Of a stretch of DNA of 64,000 nt, positions 1 to 8,676 are shown one piece after another; positions within the stretch are counted from its first letter, which is position 1, and every line of letters begins with the position of its first letter. Both the position numbers and the translations under genes were made by a program. The stretch is from positions 2,046,001 to 2,110,000 of the forward strand of contig NZ_AP028068.1 of the NCBI RefSeq assembly GCF_030297155.1. The letters run 5' to 3'. The stretch comes from Vibrio sp. FE10 (GTDB lineage: Bacteria; Pseudomonadota; Gammaproteobacteria; Enterobacterales; Vibrionaceae). The notes under the pieces were generated by a model that saw only the letters and a list, made by a program, of their open reading frames with translations, was not told the origin of the DNA and did not search any database.

Positions 1-240
1 TTGAAGCCAGAGAATAAAGACAAGTTAGTCGCAGTACTAACCTATCATGTAGTACCCGGGAAAATAATGGCAGCTGAAGTAATGAAACTGAACAGTGCAG
101 TGACAGTTCAAGGTGAAGCAGTAATGATTGGAATAGATCACGGCAGCGTGATGATTAACAAAGCCAAGGTCGTAATGCCAGATGTAGAAGCAAGCAATGG
201 TGTTATCCATGTGATTGATACTGTGTTGCTACCAAAGTAA
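1..240 (+). CDS. Fasciclin (FAS1) domain protein, C-terminal part
   Basis: The frame is open from the first base of the window, so the true start lies upstream and only about 79 C-terminal residues are visible. They match the end of a FAS1 (fasciclin/beta-Ig-H3) domain: the segment [10 protein letters not shown] resembles the conserved H-box, and the C-terminal strand reads [13 protein letters not shown], as in nearly all FAS1 domains. Bacterial single-FAS1 proteins of this kind are usually secreted or surface-associated and implicated in adhesion, which is family knowledge and not visible here. A strong hairpin terminator follows about 40 bp after the stop. The family call is secure; the full length and any signal peptide cannot be seen. 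Confidence 0.85.
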   Translation: MKPENKDKLVAVLTYHVVPGKIMAAEVMKLNSAVTVQGEAVMIGIDHGSVMINKAKVVMPDVEASNGVIHVIDTVLLPK

Positions 241-280
241 CCAACAGCTGAAGTTAGTAATAAGCCTTCAAAAATTATCT

Positions 281-308
281 AAAGGGTGTGAGTAGATCAC
301 ACCCTTTT
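281..308 (+). terminator. Rho-independent terminator after the FAS1 gene
   Basis: A perfect GC-containing stem (AAAGGGTGTG paired with CACACCCTTT) with a 7-nt loop ends in a short T run. It lies 40 bp past the fasciclin stop codon and also faces the minus-strand gene to its right, so it may act in both directions. Confidence 0.8.
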
Positions 309-369
309 CGTGTTCAGAGCCAGTTGAATTTCATAATCAAAGAAGGCGAACTTTCTGTAACGAGTAAAC

Positions 370-666
370 TTAGACAAACAAGCGTCCAAATATCAGAAAT
401 GCCGCCATCGACACAACCTTGGTAAATACCACCACCCAGATGCAATCACCAATACTTGAATGCGTTGCCTTCCCGAGTAGAAAGACAAACAGAATTAGTC
501 CTAGAGCCCAACCCACTGTTGGAATCAATGACACCAAAGCCACGATAACGGCAATAGTAAGAAGAGATTTAAAATCCGCCACGACGAACGACATTTTTGA
601 GGCAATATACATACAACATGCCGTGATTAATGCGTCCATTACAAACGCCAAAGCTTCAATTCCCAC
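370..666 (-). CDS. Small hypothetical inner-membrane protein
   Basis: This is a 98-residue protein with three to four hydrophobic stretches (roughly residues 5-25, 33-50, 52-70 and 78-95), so it is almost certainly an integral membrane protein. I do not recognise a family. The start is GTG; an AAGGAA Shine-Dalgarno sequence five bases upstream supports it. It is transcribed alone, convergent with the FAS1 gene, and shares the hairpin at 281-308 as a likely terminator. No catalytic motif is visible and no function is assigned. Confidence 0.6.
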   Translation of the reverse strand: MGIEALAFVMDALITACCMYIASKMSFVVADFKSLLTIAVIVALVSLIPTVGWALGLILFVFLLGKATHSSIGDCIWVVVFTKVVSMAAFLIFGRLFV

Positions 667-863
667 TTGGATTCCTTAAGTAAACTAAATCAGCTTGCAT
701 ACTATATGTAACCCGGAAAAAGTTCTTAAGAGCGCGGTAAAAAAGCCACCAACAGATGTCGCATATTTGAGAATCATGAGAAATAAAAACTGATCATTGA
801 CGTCAGTTATTTCTTTGGTTTTTCAAAGCCTTTGGTTAATGTTTTGGGACGAGGTGCATTCGT

Positions 864-1064
864 TTATTGATAGGAATCGGAGACATCTTTCTCTTCTCGA
901 CTGATACACAGCAGATACAGATTGATAACGACAGAAAAGAAAGAAATAACGACAACAAAGAGCGGAAATAACCCTTCGTAGCCGAACTTCAAAGCCAACA
1001 CCCCTGCCGCCAACGAGAAAGAGGAAATTAAGACGAGGATCTTATTACTAAGTACAATATTCAT
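864..1064 (-). CDS. Small two-helix membrane protein, unknown function
   Basis: About 66 residues, with two predicted transmembrane helices (approximately residues 5-25 and 30-53) and a short charged tail (SREEKDVSDSYQ). A GTG nine bases further upstream overlaps the AAGGAG ribosome-binding site, so the ATG at 1062-1064, eight bases after that site, is the better start. No family is recognised. Its size and topology resemble many stress-linked small membrane proteins, but nothing in the sequence shows a role. Confidence 0.55.
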   Translation of the reverse strand: MNIVLSNKILVLISSFSLAAGVLALKFGYEGLFPLFVVVISFFSVVINLYLLCISREEKDVSDSYQ

Positions 1065-1200
1065 GAGAAACACTCCTTGTTTTCACTACCTATTAGATTA
1101 GGACAAATTAGCTTGTACACAATTTGAACTCCTCAACAATATCAATAGATCCGCATAAGTAATCCTCAAAAAGGATGATTAATACTTCTTTGTTTATCAC

Positions 1201-1668
1201 TTATACCGTGACTTTCTCCATCACGTAATTCGTCAGTTTCACACCACGCATTTCGACTTCCTGCTCATTGACTACCGTGAAGCCAAGGTGCTCATAGAAA
1301 GGTCTAGCGGTAATGCTCACCTCTGAAAAGTATCGAGAGACACCACGAATTCGACCAATCTCGAATACATGTTCCATCAAAGCTCTTCCGACGCCTTTAC
1401 CTTGATATTCATGATGGCAGAAGAAATGGTCAATCAAACCACTCGGCTGAAGATCGGTATAACCAATAACGCGACCGTCTAACTCAGCCACAAAAGGTTG
1501 TATCCGATGCATACATTTTTGCCAAAGCTCAGAGTCAAAATCACTTGGCGCCCAAGCCTCGACTTGTTCTTGAGAATAGTCACGAACGTTAATGTTACGA
1601 ACGGTATAAAAGTAGATCTCCCATAGCGCTTTGCTATCACTAGGTTGATAATTTCTAATTCTAACCAC
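1201..1668 (-). CDS. GNAT-family N-acetyltransferase
   Basis: A 155-residue protein with the GNAT fold signature. The segment around HHEYQGKGVGRALMEHVFE is motif A, the acetyl-CoA pyrophosphate-binding loop (Q-x-x-G-x-G/A). The later AxPFYEHLGF segment is the typical motif B, with the tyrosine that acts as general acid in many members. Members transfer an acetyl group from acetyl-CoA to a small amine or peptide amine, and the substrate cannot be predicted. The start is GTG with a G-rich ribosome-binding site (AAGGGGGG) just upstream. It is followed on the same strand, towards lower coordinates, only by the small membrane protein. Family confidence is high; substrate unknown. Confidence 0.85.
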   Translation of the reverse strand: MVRIRNYQPSDSKALWEIYFYTVRNINVRDYSQEQVEAWAPSDFDSELWQKCMHRIQPFVAELDGRVIGYTDLQPSGLIDHFFCHHEYQGKGVGRALMEHVFEIGRIRGVSRYFSEVSITARPFYEHLGFTVVNEQEVEMRGVKLTNYVMEKVTV

Positions 1669-1722
1669 GACACCCCCCTTTCATATCTTGTTGATTGTCC
1701 ATCTTACTGTTTACTAACGATG

Positions 1723-2037
1723 CTAGCGATAAAACACGGCGAGCCAAATAGTTACGACGTCTTTGTCCGTTCCAAGAACCTTGTGCTTTTCTCTCGCAGC
1801 AATGTTGATGTAATCCCCTTTTGACAGAGTAACGACACGACCATCTTCAAACTCAATAACACCTTGCCCTTCTAGCACCATGACCCATTCGTTTTCATCT
1901 TGGTCATACCAACCTTGTTCCGGAGAACTGTGCCCATGAGATAAAATTCTTTCAATCCGCACGTTCTCAGTAGAGATAAGGTCGTTGAATATTTCGTTGG
2001 GTATTGACGAAGGCACATCCGAGTAAATATTTGACAT
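1723..2037 (-). CDS. Cupin-domain protein
   Basis: A 104-residue single-domain cupin. The two conserved cupin motifs are visible as the segment from SHGHSSPEQGWYDQ to WVMVLEGQGVIEFEDG, and then LSKGDYINIAAREKHKV. The His and Glu residues in motif 1 and the final His in motif 2 are the usual metal ligands. Such small cupins are often sugar-binding, dioxygenase-like or regulatory, and none can be chosen here. The ATG start has AGGAG seven bases upstream. It lies 9 bp from the YgjV-like gene and 54 bp from the GNAT gene, all minus strand, so the three may be co-transcribed. Confidence 0.8.
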   Translation of the reverse strand: MSNIYSDVPSSIPNEIFNDLISTENVRIERILSHGHSSPEQGWYDQDENEWVMVLEGQGVIEFEDGRVVTLSKGDYINIAAREKHKVLGTDKDVVTIWLAVFYR

Positions 2038-2046
2038 TATTTTCTC

Positions 2047-2550
2047 CTAAGCCACAGCACTTTTTCTGAAATAGAATCGGTAATAGCCAACTAAGTTACT
2101 GCAGATGAACAAGGCTTCCATTACTACCGCGGTCGGTGAACCAATCAGATAGTTATGCACTAACCAGAAACTGGTGCCGATGATCATTAGCTCTCTCAAT
2201 CGACGATCGTCTTTATTGAAAGCAGCGAACGTTTGGAACACAGAAGCAAAGAAACTTAATACGCTAATCAACCCGGAATAAGTTAAGACTGTTGCCACCA
2301 ACGACATAGAACAGAACAAGTATTTAAATTTGGGAGATGTAGAAAACACGCTCGTTAAATAACGAATTGTCGCGATGATCATCAAACTTGCCGCAGTCCA
2401 TTGCTCAAGCAAAATGAAATGGCTTGAGATAAGAACACCTGCAAAAAACAAGCATGTAACGATTTTCTTCCTCTCCTTAAATTGGAATGACAACAAATCG
2501 AAACAAATAGCGATAGCGACGAGTACTTGAGACAGATAAAAGGCTGACAC
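2047..2550 (-). CDS. YgjV-family inner-membrane protein
   Basis: A 167-residue, strongly hydrophobic protein with five to six membrane segments. The pattern, including the N-terminal helix followed by FQFKERKKIV and the later FNKDDRRLRELMIIGTSFWLVHN region, matches the YgjV-type family (Imp-YgjV in Pfam terms, from memory). The E. coli member has no firmly established function. The GTG start has an AAGGAA ribosome-binding site that is also the end of the degenerate repeat array filling the gap to the PhzF-like gene. It sits between the PhzF and cupin genes on the same strand. Confidence 0.75.
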   Translation of the reverse strand: MSAFYLSQVLVAIAICFDLLSFQFKERKKIVTCLFFAGVLISSHFILLEQWTAASLMIIATIRYLTSVFSTSPKFKYLFCSMSLVATVLTYSGLISVLSFFASVFQTFAAFNKDDRRLRELMIIGTSFWLVHNYLIGSPTAVVMEALFICSNLVGYYRFYFRKSAVA

Positions 2551-2566
2551 GATTATTCCTTAACTT

Positions 2567-2680
2567 GTGACCTAGTAGATTTGAGTAGTGACCTAGCAGA
2601 TTTAAATTATGACGTTACAGTTCTAAATAACGGCATTGCTGTTTTAATAATGACTTCGTTGTTTTAAGAATTGCATAGAA
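2567..2680 (-). repeat. Degenerate tandem repeat, about 21-bp unit, starting at the PhzF stop codon
   Basis: On the minus strand the 132 bp between the PhzF-like stop codon and the YgjV ribosome-binding site is filled by about six diverged copies of a 20-22-bp unit. The first copy begins with the PhzF TAA itself. The best two copies (plus strand 2567-2587 and 2588-2608) differ at only a few positions, and the others are more diverged. Confidence 0.7.
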
Positions 2681-2682
2681 GT

Positions 2683-3483
2683 TTAGACTGTTAAGGTACC
2701 ACTAATAACCGTGGTTGCAGACCCAATCAGTTTTATACGGCCGTTTGGCAATAACTCTGTCGATACATACCCACCGCGGCGTGACGCTTGGTAAGCATTA
2801 AAATGTGCTTTGTTCAGTTTCTCAGACCAATACTGTGTGAGAGCGCAATGCGCTGAACCCGTAACGGGATCTTCGTTTACCCCAACCCACGGCGCAAAAT
2901 AACGCGAAACAAAATCAAGCTCAGAGTTCGACGACAATGCCGTCACAACGACACCTCGGCCTTTAATACCCTTCAAGGCATCAAAGTTTGGCGTTAGATC
3001 CAATAGAACCTGTTCGCTAACAACTTCAATAAACTGCTTGGTATCGAACTCATTGAATGACACCACTTGGTCTTCACGCAGCCCTAAATATTCCAACAAC
3101 TCTTTATTGGCATCCAACCCAAGATCAAGCACTGTACTTGGGAAATCGAGCTCGATTGTCGAGTCACAGACTGTGGCAGATAGCTCACCCGAAAGCGTAT
3201 CAAATGTCACGACCTCCCCCACATTGACTAACCCTTTTTCCTTCATCACATGTACTGTTGCCAACGTACCGTGACCACATAATTTGACTTCAACTTCTGG
3301 TGTGAACCATTTCAACGTCATCGTATTGAGGGCTAAGAATGCCGTTTCTGATACTGCCATCTCTTCAGCAATCGAATACATCAACGACTCTTCTAAAGGT
3401 TCTTGTGAAATACAAACCCCTGCTGGATTTCCTTTAAAAGCTTGAGTAGTGAAAGAATCCACTTGATAAATTTCTAGGTCCAA
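2683..3483 (-). CDS. PhzF-family isomerase/epimerase-like protein
   Basis: A 266-residue protein of the PhzF family. The N-terminus QVDSFTTQAFKGNPAGVC is the classic opening. MAVSETAFL holds the conserved catalytic glutamate, CGHGTLA is the first conserved glycine-rich loop, and NEDPVTGSAHCAL is the second-domain signature. PhzF itself isomerises DHHA in phenazine synthesis, but most family members, including E. coli YddE, lie outside such pathways. No phenazine genes are present here, so a phenazine role is not implied. The TTG start is supported by AAGGAG seven bases upstream. Confidence 0.9.
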   Translation of the reverse strand: MDLEIYQVDSFTTQAFKGNPAGVCISQEPLEESLMYSIAEEMAVSETAFLALNTMTLKWFTPEVEVKLCGHGTLATVHVMKEKGLVNVGEVVTFDTLSGELSATVCDSTIELDFPSTVLDLGLDANKELLEYLGLREDQVVSFNEFDTKQFIEVVSEQVLLDLTPNFDALKGIKGRGVVVTALSSNSELDFVSRYFAPWVGVNEDPVTGSAHCALTQYWSEKLNKAHFNAYQASRRGGYVSTELLPNGRIKLIGSATTVISGTLTV

Positions 3484-3724
3484 AATGACTCCTTTTTCTA
3501 AGGGGAACGGGGTTAAGCCTTAAGTCGTTATCGCCACCATAAGCGTAAAAACTGAGTAGAACAACCATTGAAAAGATGCAGTTAGAATAATTCGTAGCTC
3601 CTTGCCAACATAGCTCTTTAGATGCATTGCATTAAGTTGAAGTTAAATTGGAGGCTTAAATTTGAACTATGTCTCAATTTTTAGGCTACGATCAAAGAGT
3701 TCACCTACGAAAGGGAATCCGTCA

Positions 3725-4756
3725 GTGAAAGCTTTATACGTTTCTATTCTTGCGTCACCTTTATTCTGGGTTGGTTCTGTTAGCGGCCAGCAACACGACA
3801 TTTATCTCTATAACTGGGATGAATTTTTGTCGGATAGTGTTATTACCCAATTAAGCGACACCTATGATATTTCGTTGAAGCAACAATTTTTCTCAGATGA
3901 ATCCATCAGAGATGAAGTTCTATTGAGCGAACGCCGAGGCGCTTTCGAACTGGTGGTGGTTGAAAGCGTAAAACTGAAAGCTTTAGCTAAACAGAATCTA
4001 TTTCACAACCTCAGTGAATTGCAGAGCTCCCTCGCCGATAACTTTGATTCTCGCTGGGCCGACGGATGCGGGGAATATGGTATCCCTTACGCTTGGGGAA
4101 CGTCTGGAATCTTGTACAGAACAGACAAAGTATCCCCCCCTCAATCTTGGAATGCCATTCTCGACCCCGACACCCAGAACAGTGGCAGAATAAGCATGTA
4201 CTACGAGCCAACGGATTTAGTGAGCACCGCCTTGTTAGTCAATCAATTTGATCCCTTCACTAATGATGAACAAGAACTTCGTGTCGCCTATCAAACCTTA
4301 CAAATTCAGAAGCCTCATCTCGAAAGCAATGAATACGTCGTTGACTATATCCACCAGCCAGAACGACTCACCAATATTGATTTGGCTTACGGATATTCCG
4401 GCGACAGTTATGTACTTAATGATGCAGACCCAGACGCTTCATGGGCTTATATAGTCCCTCAAGAAGGCACAACACTGTGGCTAGAGTGTATTGCCGCCAT
4501 TAACAATGGAGAGATGTCTTCACAGGCTTCCACTATCTTGTCGTTTCTTTCTCAACCAACCATTGCTGCACAAAATGCAATGGACTCCTGGTTTGCAACA
4601 CCAAGTTTAAAAGCGAAAGCACTAACTTCTCAAGAGTATCAAAATGATCCTGAGCTCTTCCCTAGTAAAGAGGTATTAGAACGCAGTTATCTGTATGAGC
4701 AACTCGAACCCAATAGCATTCAAATTCGTAATCGTATTGTCGACAGTTTGAGATAA
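3725..4756 (+). CDS. nspS: NspS-like periplasmic polyamine-binding protein
   Basis: A PotD-type periplasmic substrate-binding protein. After a signal-peptide-like start (VKALYVSILASPLFWVGSVSGQQ region) the mature part begins with DIYLYNWDEFLSD, the hallmark of spermidine/putrescine-binding proteins, and later has CGEYGIPYAWGTSGILYRTD. It lies 3 bp upstream of an MbaA-like GGDEF-EAL gene and there are no ABC permease genes. This matches V. cholerae nspS-mbaA, where NspS reports norspermidine or spermidine to MbaA rather than feeding a transporter (established for V. cholerae; inferred here). Two starts are plausible: GTG 3725 with AAAGGGA seven bases upstream, which gives a normal signal peptide, or TTG 3662 with TGGAGG, which adds 21 residues. 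I prefer 3725. Confidence 0.85.
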   Translation: MKALYVSILASPLFWVGSVSGQQHDIYLYNWDEFLSDSVITQLSDTYDISLKQQFFSDESIRDEVLLSERRGAFELVVVESVKLKALAKQNLFHNLSELQSSLADNFDSRWADGCGEYGIPYAWGTSGILYRTDKVSPPQSWNAILDPDTQNSGRISMYYEPTDLVSTALLVNQFDPFTNDEQELRVAYQTLQIQKPHLESNEYVVDYIHQPERLTNIDLAYGYSGDSYVLNDADPDASWAYIVPQEGTTLWLECIAAINNGEMSSQASTILSFLSQPTIAAQNAMDSWFATPSLKAKALTSQEYQNDPELFPSKEVLERSYLYEQLEPNSIQIRNRIVDSLR

Positions 4757-4759
4757 CCA

Positions 4760-7192
4760 ATGCCAATATTAAAGAAGCTGTACTTTGTCTTAGTCCCGAC
4801 CCTAATGTTTGTGTTCACGATTGCGGGAATCGTTACCTACAACTTTGCATCTAACCACGCCAAACACATGTATTTGGATGAGGTGCAATCTGATGTAAAT
4901 ACCGCTTTGGTCGCCGCTGAATATGAACAGCTAGGCTTGTCATTATTGGTCAAAGATATTGGGTCGTCATTGCAGTTCTTACGCTACATTCAAACCCCTA
5001 GTGATTACATCACTTTGTCACTTTTGGAGAAACGCGTACTCCGAGTTTTAAACCAAAATCATGTTAATCAATTTGGCCAACGCAACGTCTATATCATTGA
5101 TCCCAAGTTCAATCTGACACTTTCCACCTTACGTTCTGACCCGTTCGAGGGATTAAAAATCCCCGATACTGTTTACGAACGAGTCTTCGATATATACGCG
5201 TCCTTAATGAACAAAGATGAGCTAACTCAAGAAGGTTTTTCTTACATTTCTGTTAGTGGAGGCCTGAGGTATGCCTATGTCGCAGCGATAGACCCTTATT
5301 TAGTGCCGCAAGATAAACGAACCAAAAACAGTTTAGATCGCTACATTTTGATTGCAGATGGTCCAATGAAACAAATGTCTAGCTTGATGACTCAGTATAA
5401 CGGCGACGACAACATGCAACTTATGATTGAACCCTCATCAAATAAAGAGAACATTGAAAATACTCAGTTCGTTATTCAGTCTTTTGAACAAAGTGAAGAC
5501 AGCATCAATGTAAAAATGACAAGCCGACACTTCCTCGCCCAAGTTGATATTCGTGAACAAAAGTTCGACCAAGAAAAAACAATTATCGCTCAACAAACCA
5601 TGCTTGGAAGCCTCGCGACTCTATTTACTATCATGCTTATCGTTCACTTAGTCGTGCGTTATCAATTGGTCAGCCCCCTCAAAGACCTGCTGAATGAAAT
5701 CTCCATTGGTGGTCTCAAACTTAGATACTTCAAACGCTCGTCGGGGCAAAGTGAAATTGATGGCTTAAAGAACGCCTATATAGACTCACTGACAGAATTG
5801 AAATTTGAAGCCGAGTTCGACCAACTCACCAAACTTGCTAATCGACGCTCATTCATACGTCACCTCGATGTTCGCATTAAAAGCTCTATGAAGCCCCGCT
5901 GTTATTTGGTGTGTTGGGATATCATCGACTTTCGAAAAATCAACGACCTATACGGTGCAAAGGTGGGTGATAATGTACTGATAAGCCTAGCTAAATCGCT
6001 TAAAGAAACACTGCAAAATCAACAGTCTTCTTTTGGGTTCAGTTGCAGCGATTACTCACTCGCGAGATTGGGCGGCAACCAGTTCATTGCCATCTTGGAA
6101 ATGAATGAAAACCAATCGATAAACGAAGAAATAGAGAACATCAATAACACGCTAACAGGTACGACATTCCTTGATTATTATGGTTTTAGACTTTCGATTG
6201 CCACTGGCGTACTGCCAGTCGACACACCGAAATTTGAAGAAATATGGCACAGATGCATTGATGAAATGCTAATCAACGCCAAAGCGCACAGTGATGGTGA
6301 GAGCCGCATTGTTTACGGCGAAGAGCTGGTCCATACGCTGGAAAGGCACGATATTATTGAGAAAAGACTTTTGGAATGTTGTGAGAGCGACAACTTTGAA
6401 CTTCGTTTTATGCCTATTTTTAATGCTCAAACACTCGATATCGACGGCGCTGAATGTCTCATTCGCTGTCCTGCCCTGTTTGACATTAAAGCAGGGCCAG
6501 ATGAATTCATTCCAGTCGCAGAGAAAAGTAACTTAATCTCCAAACTCGATATGTGGGTTATAAGCACCGCAATCAGGAGCTACAAAGAGCTCTCAGAAAT
6601 TCACAACTACAAAGGCACCTTATCCATCAATATATCAGCGATGGAGCTCTACAATCGTAATTTTGCCGACAACATTCGTAAAGTGATCGAACGTTATCAA
6701 GTGCCTCCCGAAAACATCATTATAGAAATCACCGAAACCAGTTACGTTAAAAGCACGAAACTGACCGTGCAAACCATAGAGAGTCTCCGAAATTTAGGAC
6801 TAAAAGTTTCCCTCGACGATTTCGGCACGGGTTATACCGCGTTCAACCAACTGCTTCACTACCCTGTTGATGAACTTAAAATTGATAAGAGCTTTATAGA
6901 TAATATCGTCAAGGACAAGGCTGGCCGTAAGATGGTCGAATCAATGGTTAACTTGGGGCACTCTTGTGACACCTTTGTTGTTGGGGAAGGCGTCGAATCG
7001 ATCGAGCAATATCATCATCTACGAAGAGCCAACTGCGACTTAATACAAGGGTACTTCTTTAGCTCACCATTAACTTACATCGAGTTCATTGAATTTGTCC
7101 GTGACCATAACCCCCGAGCTATTCTAGACCAACAAACAACTGTAGAACCAAGCTCTCACGAAAGGATTGTGGCACTAAAGCAAAAGCAGTAA
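4760..7192 (+). CDS. mbaA: MbaA-like membrane GGDEF-EAL c-di-GMP protein
   Basis: An 810-residue protein with a transmembrane helix near 7-29, a periplasmic sensory domain to about 280, a second helix near 283-303, a HAMP-like linker, a GGDEF domain (about 350-510) and an EAL domain (about 530-780). The GGDEF signature is GGNQF (438-442), so cyclase activity is doubtful. The EAL motif is ECL (565-567), but the remaining phosphodiesterase residues look intact: the SINIS Asn, EITET, DDFGTGY (D686-D687), LKIDKSF Lys, EGVES and IQGYFFS. It is expected to degrade c-di-GMP. The start follows the nspS stop by 3 bp, so the two are translationally close. By analogy with V. cholerae MbaA, the periplasmic domain would receive polyamine-bound NspS and so couple polyamines to biofilm control. 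Confidence 0.88.
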   Translation: MPILKKLYFVLVPTLMFVFTIAGIVTYNFASNHAKHMYLDEVQSDVNTALVAAEYEQLGLSLLVKDIGSSLQFLRYIQTPSDYITLSLLEKRVLRVLNQNHVNQFGQRNVYIIDPKFNLTLSTLRSDPFEGLKIPDTVYERVFDIYASLMNKDELTQEGFSYISVSGGLRYAYVAAIDPYLVPQDKRTKNSLDRYILIADGPMKQMSSLMTQYNGDDNMQLMIEPSSNKENIENTQFVIQSFEQSEDSINVKMTSRHFLAQVDIREQKFDQEKTIIAQQTMLGSLATLFTIMLIVHLVVRYQLVSPLKDLLNEISIGGLKLRYFKRSSGQSEIDGLKNAYIDSLTELKFEAEFDQLTKLANRRSFIRHLDVRIKSSMKPRCYLVCWDIIDFRKINDLYGAKVGDNVLISLAKSLKETLQNQQSSFGFSCSDYSLARLGGNQFIAILEMNENQSINEEIENINNTLTGTTFLDYYGFRLSIATGVLPVDTPKFEEIWHRCIDEMLINAKAHSDGESRIVYGEELVHTLERHDIIEKRLLECCESDNFELRFMPIFNAQTLDIDGAECLIRCPALFDIKAGPDEFIPVAEKSNLISKLDMWVISTAIRSYKELSEIHNYKGTLSINISAMELYNRNFADNIRKVIERYQVPPENIIIEITETSYVKSTKLTVQTIESLRNLGLKVSLDDFGTGYTAFNQLLHYPVDELKIDKSFIDNIVKDKAGRKMVESMVNLGHSCDTFVVGEGVESIEQYHHLRRANCDLIQGYFFSSPLTYIEFIEFVRDHNPRAILDQQTTVEPSSHERIVALKQKQ

Positions 7193-7255
7193 CAGTTGCA
7201 GTAGCCGTATTACTTTGGAATCACAGCGGCTGATGACCATAGTCGCTTAGGCATC

Positions 7256-7306
7256 TTAATAACCACGATAACTTAATAACCGCGACAACTTGATCACAGC
7301 GACAAG
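7256..7306 (+). repeat. 17-bp tandem repeat, 3 copies
   Basis: Three adjacent 17-mers (7256-7272, 7273-7289, 7290-7306) of the form TTAATAACCRCGAYAAC with a diverged third copy. Looser 16-17-bp relatives can be followed back to about 7221, close to the end of mbaA. Confidence 0.8.
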
Positions 7307-7390
7307 AACCCTTCTCTTGATGTACTGAGTGATGCTCAATCATTATCTGCAGCTTAACCACAAACTATTCACGCAACATACCTTGAACAG

Positions 7391-7444
7391 CCAATATGCT
7401 CCTGTAAACCAATATGCTCCTATAAGCCAATGCGCACCTATAAA
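7391..7444 (+). repeat. 18-bp tandem repeat, 3 copies
   Basis: Three head-to-tail 18-mers at 7391-7408, 7409-7426 and 7427-7444. The first two differ at two positions; the third has several changes. The unit is unrelated in sequence to the arrays on either side. Confidence 0.85.
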
Positions 7445-7467
7445 AAGGCGACTAAACAGAATAAGCC

Positions 7468-7523
7468 TTCATTAGTTCATTAGTTCATTAGTTCATTAGT
7501 TCATTAGTTCATTAGTTCATTAG
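7468..7523 (+). repeat. Perfect 8-bp microsatellite, 7 copies
   Basis: Seven exact copies of TTCATTAG run from 7468 to 7523. A perfect array of this length is likely to vary in copy number by slippage. It is intergenic, so it would not switch a reading frame. Confidence 0.95.
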
Positions 7524-7641
7524 TTCAGCGGAAGCTATTAGCGTTGCAATGCCAACGCCGAATATAGGAGAGGTTTAGGTAGGACAAACTAAGTGTCGGG
7601 TGGAATAGAACAATGAAAGCAAGATGAGCCTTTTGAAAAGC

Positions 7642-8667
7642 TTAGCCTTGCATGGATGTGAGTAACTCCATCATGTCTTTCGAACTGATGTTTTTCTTAT
7701 GTCTAACTACGGCGTCAATCATCAACTCTAGGTTACCCGCCGAGATGTAATCACTGAGTACATCGTTAAATCTCTCTTGAATTTCATCACTCGCGTATAA
7801 ATGGTCAGGAATAAAAAATAAAAACTGACTTCCGCTACTACGGAACGAAATTGTGCTTTCAGGAATCTTGTCGGTCAGAGACTTAGCAGCAGAACTCACC
7901 ACGAGATCTCCATATTCAAGTCCATACTTTTGGTTAATTTCGCTTAAATTTCTGATACGTACGAAATAAAGGTCGAAGTTATTGTCTTTCGGGTAGTTGT
8001 TTTTGACGAACTTCATCAACGACACTCGATTTCGAAAGCCTGTGATGAAATCCGTTGAATAAAGCTTCCTTTTAATAGAGAAGTCCATATAGAAAATGAT
8101 GCCGGTCATCACCAAGATCACAACAAGAAAAACACTACTGATTCGATGCACTACGACTAACTTATCAACCATTGAGGTGTTTTCTTCAATGACAGGGCTT
8201 TGTAATCGGAATTTTTCGTTAATAAAATCTACAAGTGTGTGATAACAAATATCGACTTTCTTCTGCAAAGATTCCTTCGGTAGAACCCCTTGGCTGACTA
8301 GTTTTATGGACGATTCCAAGCTCTTAAACTTCTCAAATTCCGCTGTAAAATAAGGCTTAAAGTTAGCAGATTTAATGAAATTGGAAGACTCGTTGCTATT
8401 AATTAATATATCAAAACGGCTCCATGTAATATCGTATGCTAGCCACAACTTATCATAATCAATGGTTTCAGAACGGCTTACCATTAAGAAGTTGGCGTAT
8501 TCTTTTACCAATTGAAAGACGAACCAGGTTGCTTCATTTTGTCTATTTGAAAAACTCTTATTGATATCGTTAATGCGGGTAACACTATAGATATTAACGG
8601 TCAGTACCACTGCTGCCAAAGATAACACAGCGATTTTAATAGCAGTCAATGACAGCAGCTTTTTCAT
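7642..8667 (-). CDS. Membrane protein with degenerate GGDEF domain
   Basis: A 341-residue protein with a transmembrane helix near 8-28, a periplasmic helical region to about 170, a second helix near 173-192, and a C-terminal GGDEF-type domain (about 198-340). The domain opens with FITGFRNRVSLMKFV, but the signature loop reads SGSQF instead of GG(D/E)EF, so cyclase activity is probably lost. It may serve as a sensor, a GTP- or c-di-GMP-binding regulator, or a partner of another cyclase. The small periplasmic protein encoded just upstream (9 bp gap) is probably in the same transcript and may be its ligand-binding or redox partner. Confidence 0.8.
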   Translation of the reverse strand: MKKLLSLTAIKIAVLSLAAVVLTVNIYSVTRINDINKSFSNRQNEATWFVFQLVKEYANFLMVSRSETIDYDKLWLAYDITWSRFDILINSNESSNFIKSANFKPYFTAEFEKFKSLESSIKLVSQGVLPKESLQKKVDICYHTLVDFINEKFRLQSPVIEENTSMVDKLVVVHRISSVFLVVILVMTGIIFYMDFSIKRKLYSTDFITGFRNRVSLMKFVKNNYPKDNNFDLYFVRIRNLSEINQKYGLEYGDLVVSSAAKSLTDKIPESTISFRSSGSQFLFFIPDHLYASDEIQERFNDVLSDYISAGNLELMIDAVVRHKKNISSKDMMELLTSMQG

Positions 8668-8676
8668 AGTAAACCC

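Larger units (their letters stand above)
7193..7641. other. 449-bp convergent intergenic region rich in unrelated tandem repeats
   Basis: This gap between mbaA and the minus-strand GGDEF gene holds no convincing gene. It contains three different short tandem arrays with units of 17, 18 and 8 bp (listed separately). I saw no clear hairpin-plus-T-run terminator. Confidence 0.6.

Noticed and set aside
2683-3483. Phenazine biosynthesis role for the PhzF-like gene
   Set aside because: No other phenazine genes are nearby, and the family is mostly of unrelated or unknown function.
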